From Avrilella dinanensis (lineage in GTDB: Bacteria; Bacteroidota; Bacteroidia; Flavobacteriales; Flavobacteriaceae), in NCBI RefSeq assembly GCF_002807015.1, contig NZ_NIPO01000001.1, positions 681,936 to 745,935 of the forward strand: a DNA stretch of 64,000 bases, given 5' to 3'. Position 1 is the stretch's first letter; the number at the start of each line of letters is the position of its first letter. Shown in pieces: positions 8,591 to 17,298 of the stretch. The position numbers and the translations under genes are program-made. The notes beneath the pieces were generated by a model. It was not told the DNA's origin. It saw nothing but the letters and a program-made list of their open reading frames with translations, and did not search any database.

Positions 8591-10771
8591 ATGACAAAAA
8601 AAACCAAAAACCGGAATAAAAAATCGAAAGATTATTCCAATCAAATACTGAAATTTTTATCAAAAAATACAGCTAAAAGTTTTAACTACAAACAAATTGC
8701 CGCTGCTTTGGATATCACAGATACCAACGGGCGGAATACGATTATTAAAAACCTGAAAACACTGGCTGCCCAACAAACGCTGGAGGAAGTGGAAAGAGGA
8801 AAATATATCATCAACGAACAAACCAATTACTACGAAGGAATCATTGATATGACGCAGCAAAAGTCTGCTTATCTGATTTGCGAAGATTTGGAAGACGATG
8901 TATATATTTCCACCAATAATCTCAACAAAGCATTTAACGGCGATTTGGTTCGGGCGTATGTTTATCAACGCCGGAAATCTAAAAAACCGGAGGCGGAAGT
9001 CGTGGAAATTATTGAACGTAACCGTACAGAATTTGCCGGCGTGGTGCAGATGCACAAAGATTTTGCTTTTGTCGTTCCGATGCAAAATAAAGTATATGTA
9101 GATTTCTTTGTGCCGAAAGATAAATTGGGCGATGCCAAAGACGGCGAAGTGGTGCTGATTGAAATGACCGATTGGTCGGAAAAATCCAAAAACCCATTTG
9201 CCGTTGTAAAAAAAGTGTTGGGAAAACCTGGAGAACACCAAACCGAAATACATGCGATATTGGCAGAATACGGATTGCCGGTTGAGTTTCCGGTTGAGGT
9301 CGAAAGTTATGCTCAGAACATTGATACGTCTATCACAAAAGAGGAAATCAGCAAACGCAAAGATATGCGTGATGTGCTTACCTTCACGATAGACCCGAAA
9401 GATGCCAAAGATTTTGATGATGCCTTGTCTTTCCGTCAGTTAGATAACGGTAATTATGAAATTGGTGTGCATATCGCAGATGTCTCTCATTATCTTGAAG
9501 AAGGAACGATTCTCGACAACGAGGCTTATCAGCGGGGTACATCGGTTTATCTGGTGGACAGAGTGGTGCCCATGTTGCCCGAAGTGTTGTCGAATTTTGC
9601 TTGTTCATTGCGTCCAAATGAAGAAAAATATACTTTTTCGGCTGTTTTTGAACTCAATGATAAAGCGGAAATCATTAATCAATGGTTCGGTCGCACAGTA
9701 ACTTTGTCTGACCAACGATTGGCGTATGAAGAGGCACAATATATTATCGAAACGGAAGACACGACCATTCCTGAGGAAATTTCTATTACCGGCGAGACTC
9801 AGCAAATTGATTCAAATGTTGCCCAGGCTGTCTTGACATTAAATAATCTTGCGGTGCAGTTGAGAACAAAGCGAATGGCACATGGGGCGATTTCTTTTGA
9901 TAAAGTAGAAGTGAAGTTTAACCTCGATGAAGAAAATAACCCAGTCGGGGTATATTTCAAAGAGGCGAAAGATGCCAACCATTTGATTGAGGAATTTATG
10001 TTGCTGGCAAACAGAAAGGTAGCAGAATTTATCGGTAAGCAAAAGAAAACTTTTGTGTATCGAATCCACGATGAACCCGACCAGGAAAAATTGTTCAATC
10101 TGCAGGGAATTGTCAGTAAATTCGGTTATAAACTCAATTTCAAATCGCCAAAAACCATCAGTCATTCACTGAATCAGTTGTTGAGTGATGTACGTGGAAA
10201 AGGCGAGCAGAACATGGTGGACACGCTTGCAATCCGAAGTATGAGCAAAGCGGCGTATTCTACAGATAATATTGGGCATTATGGCTTGGCATTTGATTAT
10301 TATTCGCACTTTACTTCGCCGATTCGCCGTTATCCGGACGTGATGGTGCACCGACTTTTACAACACTATCTCGACGGCGGGAAATCAGTTAATGCAGAAA
10401 CATATGAGGAAAAATGCGGACATTGCTCCAACCGTGAAGTTATGGCGACCAATGCCGAGCGTGACAGTATCAAATATATGCAAGTGAAATTCATGTCGGA
10501 GCATATCGGGGAAGAATTTGTGGGCGTGATATCCGGGGTTACCGAATGGGGGATTTATGTGGAAATCATCGACAACAAATGCGAAGGAATGATTAGAACC
10601 AGAGAAATCAGAGATGATTATTACACTTTTGACGAAAAACAATATGCTTTGGTAGGCGAAGCAACCGGCAATACTTATCAGTTGGGCGATGAAGTTATCG
10701 TCAAAGTAAAAAACACCGATTTGGTTCAAAAACACTTAGATTTCTCCTTGGTAGGGAAAGTGAAAAAATAG
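8591..10771 (+). CDS. rnr: Ribonuclease R
   Basis: A 726-residue 3'-5' exoribonuclease. The N-terminus is Lys-rich, then a winged-helix region (YKQIAAALDITDTNG), cold-shock-like OB domains, and the RNB catalytic domain with TIDPKDAKDFDDALSF at about 265-280, whose aspartates bind Mg2+. The later RNB block HFTSPIRRYPDVMVHRLL is present. A C-terminal S1 domain starts at GEEFVGVISGVTEWG. It degrades structured RNA in the cytoplasm. Length and domain order are normal. A candidate -7 element TACCTTGC lies at 8550-8557. Confidence 0.95.
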   Translation: MTKKTKNRNKKSKDYSNQILKFLSKNTAKSFNYKQIAAALDITDTNGRNTIIKNLKTLAAQQTLEEVERGKYIINEQTNYYEGIIDMTQQKSAYLICEDLEDDVYISTNNLNKAFNGDLVRAYVYQRRKSKKPEAEVVEIIERNRTEFAGVVQMHKDFAFVVPMQNKVYVDFFVPKDKLGDAKDGEVVLIEMTDWSEKSKNPFAVVKKVLGKPGEHQTEIHAILAEYGLPVEFPVEVESYAQNIDTSITKEEISKRKDMRDVLTFTIDPKDAKDFDDALSFRQLDNGNYEIGVHIADVSHYLEEGTILDNEAYQRGTSVYLVDRVVPMLPEVLSNFACSLRPNEEKYTFSAVFELNDKAEIINQWFGRTVTLSDQRLAYEEAQYIIETEDTTIPEEISITGETQQIDSNVAQAVLTLNNLAVQLRTKRMAHGAISFDKVEVKFNLDEENNPVGVYFKEAKDANHLIEEFMLLANRKVAEFIGKQKKTFVYRIHDEPDQEKLFNLQGIVSKFGYKLNFKSPKTISHSLNQLLSDVRGKGEQNMVDTLAIRSMSKAAYSTDNIGHYGLAFDYYSHFTSPIRRYPDVMVHRLLQHYLDGGKSVNAETYEEKCGHCSNREVMATNAERDSIKYMQVKFMSEHIGEEFVGVISGVTEWGIYVEIIDNKCEGMIRTREIRDDYYTFDEKQYALVGEATGNTYQLGDEVIVKVKNTDLVQKHLDFSLVGKVKK

Positions 10772-10876
10772 AATAATTTTAACATTTTCAGTCCGCCTTT
10801 TTCCATTCCCGATAAATTGTAGTATCTTGCGAGTCTGTATTTGTCGGGGTGGACAAATCGAAAATTACCTATCAGT

Positions 10877-11557
10877 ATGGACGATATTTTAACAGGTGCA
10901 TCTTTCGGCTTTTTTCTGAGTTTTATGATTGGTCCGGTTTTTTTTATACTAATCGAAACCAGCATTACCAAAGGATTCCGGGCAGCTTTGTCATTTGATT
11001 TGGGAGTTGTTCTGGCTGATATTTGCTTTATTGCCATTGCTTATTTCAGTAGTTTCAGCCTTGTGGCAAAAATCAAAGACGACCCGGCTCTGTACATTTT
11101 CGGAGGAGGTGTGATGGCAGCTTATGGACTGATTTCATTCGTCCGGCTCAACAAACTCAAACGCACCGAGGTACATGTAGAATCAGATGTGTACAAGAAA
11201 AATTACTTTTCTCTGGCAGCCAAAGGTTTTTTGCTCAATTTTATTAATGTAGGCGTACTGGGTTTTTGGCTGGCAATCATCATTACTATTGGCCCTCAGC
11301 TCGATATGGAACACAGTCGTTTGCTTACTTTTTTTGGCAGTGTGATTTCAGCTTATGTGCTTACCGATATATTCAAAATATTATTAGCTAAGCAGTTAAG
11401 GCAAAAACTTACCACAAAAAATATTCTGAAAGTCAAAAAAATCAGTTGTGTGATTTTGATTGTTTTCGGTATCGTGATTATGTCCAAATCACTGTTCAAA
11501 GAAGAACCGGAGTTTATCCGTGAAAATATTCATCTGCCGGCACAGCCTTCTGAATAA
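10877..11557 (+). CDS. LysE/RhtB-type exporter
   Basis: A 226-residue membrane protein with six hydrophobic segments. The N-terminus GASFGFFLSFMIGPVFFIL and the block DLGVVLADICFIAIAYF fit the LysE translocator superfamily, which exports amino acids or other small solutes. The frame extends upstream to a TTG at 10841, but ATG at 10877 directly precedes the first conserved segment and is preferred. A -7-like TATCTTGC lies just upstream at about 10822. The gene ends next to the stop of the convergent lipoprotein gene. The substrate is unknown. Confidence 0.82.
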   Translation: MDDILTGASFGFFLSFMIGPVFFILIETSITKGFRAALSFDLGVVLADICFIAIAYFSSFSLVAKIKDDPALYIFGGGVMAAYGLISFVRLNKLKRTEVHVESDVYKKNYFSLAAKGFLLNFINVGVLGFWLAIIITIGPQLDMEHSRLLTFFGSVISAYVLTDIFKILLAKQLRQKLTTKNILKVKKISCVILIVFGIVIMSKSLFKEEPEFIRENIHLPAQPSE

Positions 11558-12106
11558 TTATTTCACTTCCCAACCTCTGTCCTGATGATATTTCAGGTCG
11601 AAACCTCTCGTAATAAACGTTGTGTTAGGGTTTTTGTCCTTGCCCAATCCGGCAAATGGTGTGGGTTCTTTGACGAGTTTGGCAGTTACGGTAGCCTTGT
11701 TTTTTCGGTTCATTTTCAGGCTCACTTCACTGTCTTCCTGCAAAACGTAGCGATAGGTTTGTAACTCAACTTTGTTCTTTTTTTGTGTGATTACATATTT
11801 TGACGCAGGGCGTTCCAAACCGATTGTCGATACCCACAACGAATCTTTAGACAGAAATTTTTTCTTGTTTTTGGATTCTTCCACCGACAGGTAACCTTCG
11901 TCCGCGAGTTGTTGTATTAACCTGATTTTATCCGCATCTTTCCGATAGCTGAGTTTTACTTCTCCAATCCGGATATTTTCCGATTCATACACCGGATAAT
12001 TCTCTATATAATCTGCCACCAAATTCTGAGCCTGTTTCACAGACAGCCCATCTGATTGGCAAGAAACAAGAAATGCAAATCCGAATAAAAACAAGAAATA
12101 ACGCAT
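11558..12106 (-). CDS. Predicted lipoprotein of unknown function
   Basis: A 182-residue protein with a short lipoprotein signal, FGFAFLVSCQS, whose lipobox LVSC places the lipid-bearing cysteine at about residue 16. The mature part has a helical start (KQAQNLVADYIENYPVYE) and basic beta-rich stretches such as KNKVELQTYRYVLQEDSEV. I do not recognise the family. It is preceded by an extended inverted repeat (12134-12237) and may be read from the upstream barrel gene through that element. It is probably attached to a membrane facing the periplasm. Confidence 0.7.
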   Translation of the reverse strand: MRYFLFLFGFAFLVSCQSDGLSVKQAQNLVADYIENYPVYESENIRIGEVKLSYRKDADKIRLIQQLADEGYLSVEESKNKKKFLSKDSLWVSTIGLERPASKYVITQKKNKVELQTYRYVLQEDSEVSLKMNRKNKATVTAKLVKEPTPFAGLGKDKNPNTTFITRGFDLKYHQDRGWEVK

Positions 12107-12133
12107 AGTTTTTAGGTTTAATGAAAAAGAAAA

Positions 12134-12237
12134 CTGTCTGGGAAATACGCTCCATTATGCTGAAATTGCTTCAGAATTTATTAGATTAACAGAAACTGAA
12201 GCCAATTCAGTTTGACAGCGTAGTATTTCTCAGACAG
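12134..12237. repeat. Nested imperfect inverted-repeat element (about 104 bp)
   Basis: Outer arms CTGTCTGGGAAATACGCT (12134-12151) and 12217-12237 pair with one mismatch and a 3-base bulge. Inner arms 12160-12174 and 12197-12211 (CTGAA...TTCAG type) are also complementary. The element fills most of the gap between two minus-strand genes and resembles a MITE- or REP-like palindrome. No ORF lies within it. Confidence 0.65.
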
Positions 12238-12250
12238 CTACTATAATTAA

Positions 12251-12808
12251 TTAGAATCGGTAACCAACAGTTACACCCGCATTGACTTCGACTCCCATAA
12301 ATTCCTTACTTACCTCCTCGCTAAAGTTTCGGGCAATACTTACGAACGGAGCTACAGTAAACGAATCAAATTTTACTAATTTATAACCACCTCCGATACC
12401 GATAATGAAAGAGTTCATGTCTGTTTTTACCGGTCGGATTTCTCCATCAATTTCGCGATCTCTTTCATAATTTCCGAAACGATATTTCAAAAAAGGTGTA
12501 ACCATGAATCCGGAAGCGTGTTCGCCGTCCCGTCCGCCAAAATACATATTGTAATTGGCAACGAGGCTGTTGGTATTGAATTTCTTGATTTTACCTTCTT
12601 TTTTGCTTTCCGGAAAATAAGAAAATCTGTCATTGATATGTGCTTCAAAACCAATAGACTGGTTGGTGTCAATAAAATGTTCATAGCCGACTTCAACAGA
12701 TTGAATAGCAATCGTATTGAAAATATTTAGCTTTACTTCATTGAGAGCCTGTGCGTTCGCTGACGCCATTCCGAACAAAAGTGCTGCGGAAAATAGTATT
12801 TTCTTCAT
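12251..12808 (-). CDS. Small outer membrane beta-barrel protein
   Basis: A 185-residue protein starting MKKILFSAALLFGMASANAQ, a clear signal peptide ending in NAQ-A. The body alternates hydrophobic and polar residues with aromatic girdles (YEHFIDTNQSIGFEAHI, MVTPFLKYRFG, SFIIGIGGGYKL) and ends in VTVGYRF, the C-terminal phenylalanine typical of outer membrane barrels. About eight to ten strands are expected. The frame is open upstream to 12895, but the signal peptide and the promoter at 12823-12830 fix the start at 12808. Function is unknown; it resembles small OmpA/OmpW-size barrels. Confidence 0.8.
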   Translation of the reverse strand: MKKILFSAALLFGMASANAQALNEVKLNIFNTIAIQSVEVGYEHFIDTNQSIGFEAHINDRFSYFPESKKEGKIKKFNTNSLVANYNMYFGGRDGEHASGFMVTPFLKYRFGNYERDREIDGEIRPVKTDMNSFIIGIGGGYKLVKFDSFTVAPFVSIARNFSEEVSKEFMGVEVNAGVTVGYRF

Positions 12809-12822
12809 ATAAAAATTTTTTG

Positions 12823-12830
12823 CAAATATA
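12823..12830 (-). promoter_or_regulatory. -7 element of the outer membrane barrel gene
   Basis: Minus-strand TATATTTG lies 14 bases before the ATG at 12808, between it and the upstream phosphatase stop. It supports the shorter start and a very short leader. Confidence 0.6.
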
Positions 12831-12842
12831 CATATTTTTGCT

Positions 12843-13577
12843 TTATCCGGTATTTCTTCCTTTTTCATCAGGATACAAATCCTGCAAGCAATCACTTTGC
12901 CAGAGTTGCTTGCTGTTCACGTCCATAATAGTCAGTTTGCCGTCAAAAGCTGCCCCGGTGTCGATGTTCCAGACATTTTGTCGATTCATCGGAACAGTTT
13001 CGCCAAAATGGGTTGTGGGAGTGTGACCGATAAAAATTTCGTGATAAATTTTCAGTCTTGCCGGATATGCCGATTCACTTACTGATAACTGTTTATCTGT
13101 TGCCAAAGCCAGTTCCCACAGCGTTCTGTCCCACCAGAAAAAATTAGTGAAATATTCATAATCGACGCCCTTCAGATTGGAGAATCCCGCATGGACAAAC
13201 AACCTTTTTTGTTCGTCCAAATAATAAGGTTGTAGGTTTTCGAAGAATTTAATATGTTTCTGTCTGGTCGCATCGCTAGCATCTTGGTATGCTTTAATAG
13301 AAGATTCGCCACCATGTTGTCGCCAAAGCGGATTATCTTTTTGGTTTTTGAGCCATTGCAGCAAGAGTTCTTCATGGTTTCCCTGAATAAAATAACAAGG
13401 TTGTTTATTACTCAGATTAATCAGAAAATCAACGACTTCCACCGGCTGACTCCAACCATCAACATAATCGCCCAGAAAAATCAAAGTGTCTGACGATGAC
13501 ACACCGGCTCGCTCCAAAACCTGAATCAAAGCTTTGAATCCTCCATGAATATCTCCTATGACATACGTTTTTTGCAT
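12843..13577 (-). CDS. PPP-family metallophosphatase (serine/threonine phosphatase-like)
   Basis: A 244-residue protein with the PPP metal-binding signatures in order: GDIHGGF (about 8-14), FLGDYVDGW (the GDxVDRG site, with Gly-Trp in place of Arg-Gly), and IQGNHEELL (GNHE). Histidines in FVHAGF and GHTPTTHFG complete the dimetal site. Bacterial members remove phosphate from Ser/Thr or hydrolyse diadenosine tetraphosphate; the substrate is not decided here. No signal peptide is present, so it is cytoplasmic. A TATCTTTA element sits exactly four bases before the ATG, suggesting a leaderless mRNA. Confidence 0.88.
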   Translation of the reverse strand: MQKTYVIGDIHGGFKALIQVLERAGVSSSDTLIFLGDYVDGWSQPVEVVDFLINLSNKQPCYFIQGNHEELLLQWLKNQKDNPLWRQHGGESSIKAYQDASDATRQKHIKFFENLQPYYLDEQKRLFVHAGFSNLKGVDYEYFTNFFWWDRTLWELALATDKQLSVSESAYPARLKIYHEIFIGHTPTTHFGETVPMNRQNVWNIDTGAAFDGKLTIMDVNSKQLWQSDCLQDLYPDEKGRNTG

Positions 13578-13581
13578 ATCC

Positions 13582-13589
13582 TAAAGATA
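13582..13589 (-). promoter_or_regulatory. -7-like element directly before the phosphatase ATG
   Basis: Minus-strand TATCTTTA differs from TAnnTTTG only in the last base. It ends four bases before the ATG at 13577, the same spacing as at four other genes in the window. Confidence 0.45.
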
Positions 13590-13744
13590 GTCATTTGTTT
13601 TTTTACAACCTTAAAAAAATAATAAAAATCCTAAACAGTGCTTAAAAATGTGGTGCTCAATTTACATTTAACCATTCATTAACAAGGATAATAAAAATTA
13701 ATTTATCAATTTGTCATGGTAATCAAAAAAGATTAGAGAAAACT

Positions 13745-14752
13745 ATGATGGAAACTGCCACTCACACCTCAGACATTAGAGTGATTAATGAAAAAATAGA
13801 AAGAGAAAGCGCTTTTATTGATTTGTTGGTCAATGAGATGAACAAGTCAATCGTTGGGCAACGACACATGATTGACAGATTGCTGATTGGGTTACTCGGT
13901 CAGGGACATATTCTGCTGGAAGGTGTTCCCGGATTGGCTAAAACATTGGCGATAAATACTTTGTCAAAGGCAGTAGATGGTTCATTCAGCCGAATACAGT
14001 TTACACCCGATTTGCTTCCTGCAGATGTTGTCGGTACGATGATTTACAACGTCAAAGAAAATGATTTTTCTATTAAAAGAGGACCGGTCTTTGCCAATTT
14101 TGTTCTGGCTGATGAGATTAACCGTGCTCCGGCAAAAGTACAATCGGCCTTGCTGGAAGCGATGCAAGAGCGACAAGTGACTATCGGCGAAAGCACGCAT
14201 AAGCTGCCACAGCCTTTTTTGGTCATGGCAACCCAAAATCCGGTAGAGCAGGAGGGAACTTATCCTTTACCTGAAGCACAAATGGACAGGTTTATGCTCA
14301 AAACAGTAATTGATTATCCGAAATTAGAAGAAGAAAGATTAATCGTTCGGCAAAATCTGAATGCAGAGTCATCGCCGATTCGCCCCGTTGTTGGTTTAGA
14401 CCAGATTATGCGTGCCCAGCAGGCAGTGAGAGAGGTCTATATGGACGAAAAAATAGAAAAATATATCCTGGATATTATTTTCGCTACCCGATATCCGGAA
14501 CAATTTAAACTATCTGAATTAAAACCACTAATCAGTTATGGAGCATCACCTCGGGGTAGTATCAATCTGGCATTGGCGTCAAAATGTTATGCTTTTATCC
14601 GTCGTCGTGGCTATGTTATTCCGGAAGATGTGCGGGCTGTTGTCACAGACGTGTTGCGTCATCGTATCGGAATTACCTACGAAGCGGAAGCCGAAAATGT
14701 AACCAGCGAAGATTTAATCAGCAGAATCGTCAATGAGGTAGAGGTGCCTTAA
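13745..14752 (+). CDS. moxR: MoxR-type AAA+ ATPase
   Basis: A 335-residue AAA+ protein with Walker A GVPGLAKT (about 60-67), Walker B VLADEINRA (about 120) and ATQNPVEQEGTYPLPEAQMDRF, the MoxR-specific block. MoxR ATPases act as chaperones that remodel or activate vWA-domain partners. Here it heads an operon with DUF58 and the Bat genes, the usual Bacteroidota arrangement. Two ATGs occur in tandem at 13745 and 13748; either could be used. It is cytoplasmic. Confidence 0.93.
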   Translation: MMETATHTSDIRVINEKIERESAFIDLLVNEMNKSIVGQRHMIDRLLIGLLGQGHILLEGVPGLAKTLAINTLSKAVDGSFSRIQFTPDLLPADVVGTMIYNVKENDFSIKRGPVFANFVLADEINRAPAKVQSALLEAMQERQVTIGESTHKLPQPFLVMATQNPVEQEGTYPLPEAQMDRFMLKTVIDYPKLEEERLIVRQNLNAESSPIRPVVGLDQIMRAQQAVREVYMDEKIEKYILDIIFATRYPEQFKLSELKPLISYGASPRGSINLALASKCYAFIRRRGYVIPEDVRAVVTDVLRHRIGITYEAEAENVTSEDLISRIVNEVEVP

Positions 14753-14758
14753 TTTTTT

Positions 14759-14824
14759 GTTTCAAGTTTAGTGTTTCAAGTTAAGATATGAGCCTGAAAC
14801 AAAGAAAAACCTGAAACCTGAAAC
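14759..14824. repeat. GTTTCAAG / CCTGAAAC repeat cluster inside the bat operon
   Basis: Two GTTTCAAG units (14759-14766, 14773-14780) face three CCTGAAAC units (14793-14800, 14810-14817, 14817-14824) that are nearly their complement. The cluster fills the 81-base gap between moxR and the DUF58 gene, while all other gaps in this operon are 4 bases or less. A hairpin is possible. Similar GTTTCA(A/G)G words occur near 22700 and 54032. Confidence 0.65.
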
Positions 14825-14833
14825 AAAAAGAAA

Positions 14834-15697
14834 ATGGATACAAAAGATATTTTACAAAAGGTAAGACGAGTCGAGATTAAAACCAAGCGGCTTAGTGACC
14901 ATATTTTTTCCGGGGAATACAATACTTCCTTTAAAGGAAAAGGAATGTCGTTTGCTGAAGTCCGGCAATACCAGTATGGCGATGATATCCGATCTATCGA
15001 CTGGAATGTGACGGCAAGGCATCAGGAACCTTACGTGAAGATTTTTGAAGAAGAACGGGAACTCACTTTAATGCTCTTGGTGGATATCAGTGCCTCGCAA
15101 AAATTCGGAACAAGCAAGCAGTTCAAAAACGATGTGGTTACCGAAATCGCAGCGACGCTGGCTTTTTCCGCTATCAATAATAATGATAAAGTCGGACTGA
15201 TTTTATTCAGTGATGAAGTAGAGCTTTTTATTCCGCCAAAAAAAGGCAAATCACACGTGTTGCGGATTATCCGTGAGTTGATTAGCTTTCAGCCTAAAAG
15301 TAATAAAACCGATATCAATGCGGCTTTGGAATATTTTCTGCAAGTGATGAAAAAGAAAACAATCGCATTTTTGATTTCGGATTTTGTAAATGTTACTTTT
15401 GACCAGAAACTCAAAATTGCTGCCAAAAAACACGACATCACAGGTATACAGGTTTACGATAACAGAGAGAAAAATATGGAAGACATCGGCTGGGTGATGA
15501 TGAAAGATGCGGAAACCGGAGAATTACTTTACGTAGATACTTCCGACAAGCAGATCCGGCAGCAATACGACGAGCATTTCTCTGCTCAGCAGCAAGGTTT
15601 CCAAAGCAGTTTCAGAAAATCAGGAGCAGAAATAATCAGCTGTGAAGTGAATGAAAGTTATGTGAAAAAGCTTTTGGCATATTTTAAATCACGTTAA
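14834..15697 (+). CDS. DUF58-domain protein of the Bat/aerotolerance operon
   Basis: A 287-residue protein with the DUF58 signature at the N-terminal third (GEYNTSFKGKGMSFAEVRQY, then DIRSIDWNVTARH) followed by a vWA-like fold with a MIDAS-type DISAS at about residue 84. No membrane helix is visible. DUF58 proteins are the standard partners of MoxR ATPases and vWA proteins. The next ORF starts two bases after the stop. It probably binds a metal-dependent ligand or partner at the membrane assembly. Confidence 0.9.
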   Translation: MDTKDILQKVRRVEIKTKRLSDHIFSGEYNTSFKGKGMSFAEVRQYQYGDDIRSIDWNVTARHQEPYVKIFEEERELTLMLLVDISASQKFGTSKQFKNDVVTEIAATLAFSAINNNDKVGLILFSDEVELFIPPKKGKSHVLRIIRELISFQPKSNKTDINAALEYFLQVMKKKTIAFLISDFVNVTFDQKLKIAAKKHDITGIQVYDNREKNMEDIGWVMMKDAETGELLYVDTSDKQIRQQYDEHFSAQQQGFQSSFRKSGAEIISCEVNESYVKKLLAYFKSR

Positions 15698-15699
15698 GA

Positions 15700-17298
15700 A
15701 TGAACAAAATAATCAACTACATTTTTCTATTCATATCTTTTGGTTTATTTGCCCAGAAACCAGTCAGTTCAGTGGTGGATTCCACAGCCATTCATATCGG
15801 TTCTGCTTTTACTTACACCATTGAGGCTCAAGGAAAAAATGATGCTAAAATCACTTTCCCCGAAGGAGAACAAATGGGTGATTTTGAAGTATTGGAATCT
15901 TTTCCGGCAGACACGCTGATTCAGGAACAGCATACCGCTTATACCAAAAAATATTTACTGACTCAATTCGATTCGGGAAGCTACCATATTTCCAGACAAT
16001 CGGTATATATCGATGGAAAAAATTACCAAACCGATTTGCATAAAATCGACGTTTTACCCGTGGCGGTTGATACGCTCAAGCAACCGATGTATGATATAAA
16101 AACCGTTGTTGGCTCGTCGGTGGATACGTCCTATCTCATATACTACATTATTGCCGTTGTTGTGTGTATTCTAATTGGTTTACTGGTGTTTTGGCTTATC
16201 AGAAAACAGCAGAATAAAAATCTGACAGAAGATGATTTGTTCCGCACACCTTTAGAAAGAGCGACTGCCAAACTGCAACAATTAGATGAAAAAAGATGGG
16301 TGACAGACGGAAATATCAAGTCTTACTATTCTGAACTGACCGATATAGCCAGAGAATATATCGAAGAAGTTTTTGAAATTCCGGCAAAAGAATCTACTTC
16401 TTCAGATTTAATCAGGTTGCTGAAACAAACCGTAAAGAATAAAAAAATAAAACTTCGTCCGCAAACGATAAAAGATTTACAAACGGTATTACAAACAGCT
16501 GATTTAGTGAAATTTGCCAAATCAGAACCAACCATTAGCGAGGTTGAAAAAGACCGTAAAGTGATTGAAGATATTACCAGTATTACAGATAAAGCTATTC
16601 CTAAATTTTCAGAAGAACAATCTGAAAGGGTAAAAAAAAGAGAACAACGCTATCGCAAACGAAAGCAAATTCGTACATGGGTTCCCGTCGGCGTTTCAGC
16701 AGTATTGTTGCTTTTGGTGGGCAGCGTTTATGCGTATTCTTCGCTGATGGATAACATCAATCTTTCCATGTTTGCATCTAATAAAAAATTGTATCAGCAG
16801 GAATGGGTAACAAGCAATTATGGCTATCCACCCATAAAAATACAGACACCAGAAGCTTTGTTGCGTGTAGAAACTTCTGCTACAAAAACCGAAAATTTGC
16901 AATCGCCAATCGCTAGTTTTATTTATCAGAACTTATCCACAAAGTTGTCGGTTGTGCTTAGCACTACGATAACTCAATCTACTGAAGGAATAGATGTTAA
17001 TGGGTTGCTAAAGAATAAATTAGGTACACTGAATACGGCTTTTTCTGCAACAGATGTGCAGGTCGATAGTGATAAGGTAATGGTTCACGGAATCGAAGGT
17101 ATTCATGCTAAAGGCAGCTTTAATGGGAAATTGGCGAATGATTCCCCGGAAGAAGATTATGAATTTGAATTATTTATTTTTATTCAGAAAGAAGGTATTC
17201 AGGAATTGTCTGTGATGTTTAAAAAAGGCGATGAATACGGGCAAAAGATAGCGGATAAAATCCTGGAGTCAGTTCAATTTAACCCGAATCAAGAATGA
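15700..17298 (+). CDS. BatD-like two-helix membrane protein of the bat operon
   Basis: A 532-residue protein. After a signal peptide ending GLFAQ there is a beta-rich periplasmic domain similar in layout to the start of BatD (DSTAIHIGSAFTYTIEAQG, LLTQFDSGSYHI). A membrane helix follows at about 148-170, then a helical cytoplasmic region with charged stretches to about 320. A second helix lies at about 327-347 and a C-terminal domain of about 180 residues should again face the periplasm. The last domain (IASFIYQNLSTKLSVVLSTT) is not recognised. It overlaps batA by four bases, indicating coupled translation. It may scaffold the vWA proteins. Confidence 0.75.
   Translation: MNKIINYIFLFISFGLFAQKPVSSVVDSTAIHIGSAFTYTIEAQGKNDAKITFPEGEQMGDFEVLESFPADTLIQEQHTAYTKKYLLTQFDSGSYHISRQSVYIDGKNYQTDLHKIDVLPVAVDTLKQPMYDIKTVVGSSVDTSYLIYYIIAVVVCILIGLLVFWLIRKQQNKNLTEDDLFRTPLERATAKLQQLDEKRWVTDGNIKSYYSELTDIAREYIEEVFEIPAKESTSSDLIRLLKQTVKNKKIKLRPQTIKDLQTVLQTADLVKFAKSEPTISEVEKDRKVIEDITSITDKAIPKFSEEQSERVKKREQRYRKRKQIRTWVPVGVSAVLLLLVGSVYAYSSLMDNINLSMFASNKKLYQQEWVTSNYGYPPIKIQTPEALLRVETSATKTENLQSPIASFIYQNLSTKLSVVLSTTITQSTEGIDVNGLLKNKLGTLNTAFSATDVQVDSDKVMVHGIEGIHAKGSFNGKLANDSPEEDYEFELFIFIQKEGIQELSVMFKKGDEYGQKIADKILESVQFNPNQE

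Noticed and set aside
12809..12895. Longer N-terminus of the outer membrane barrel protein
   Set aside because: It would precede a complete signal peptide and include the promoter and the end of the phosphatase gene.
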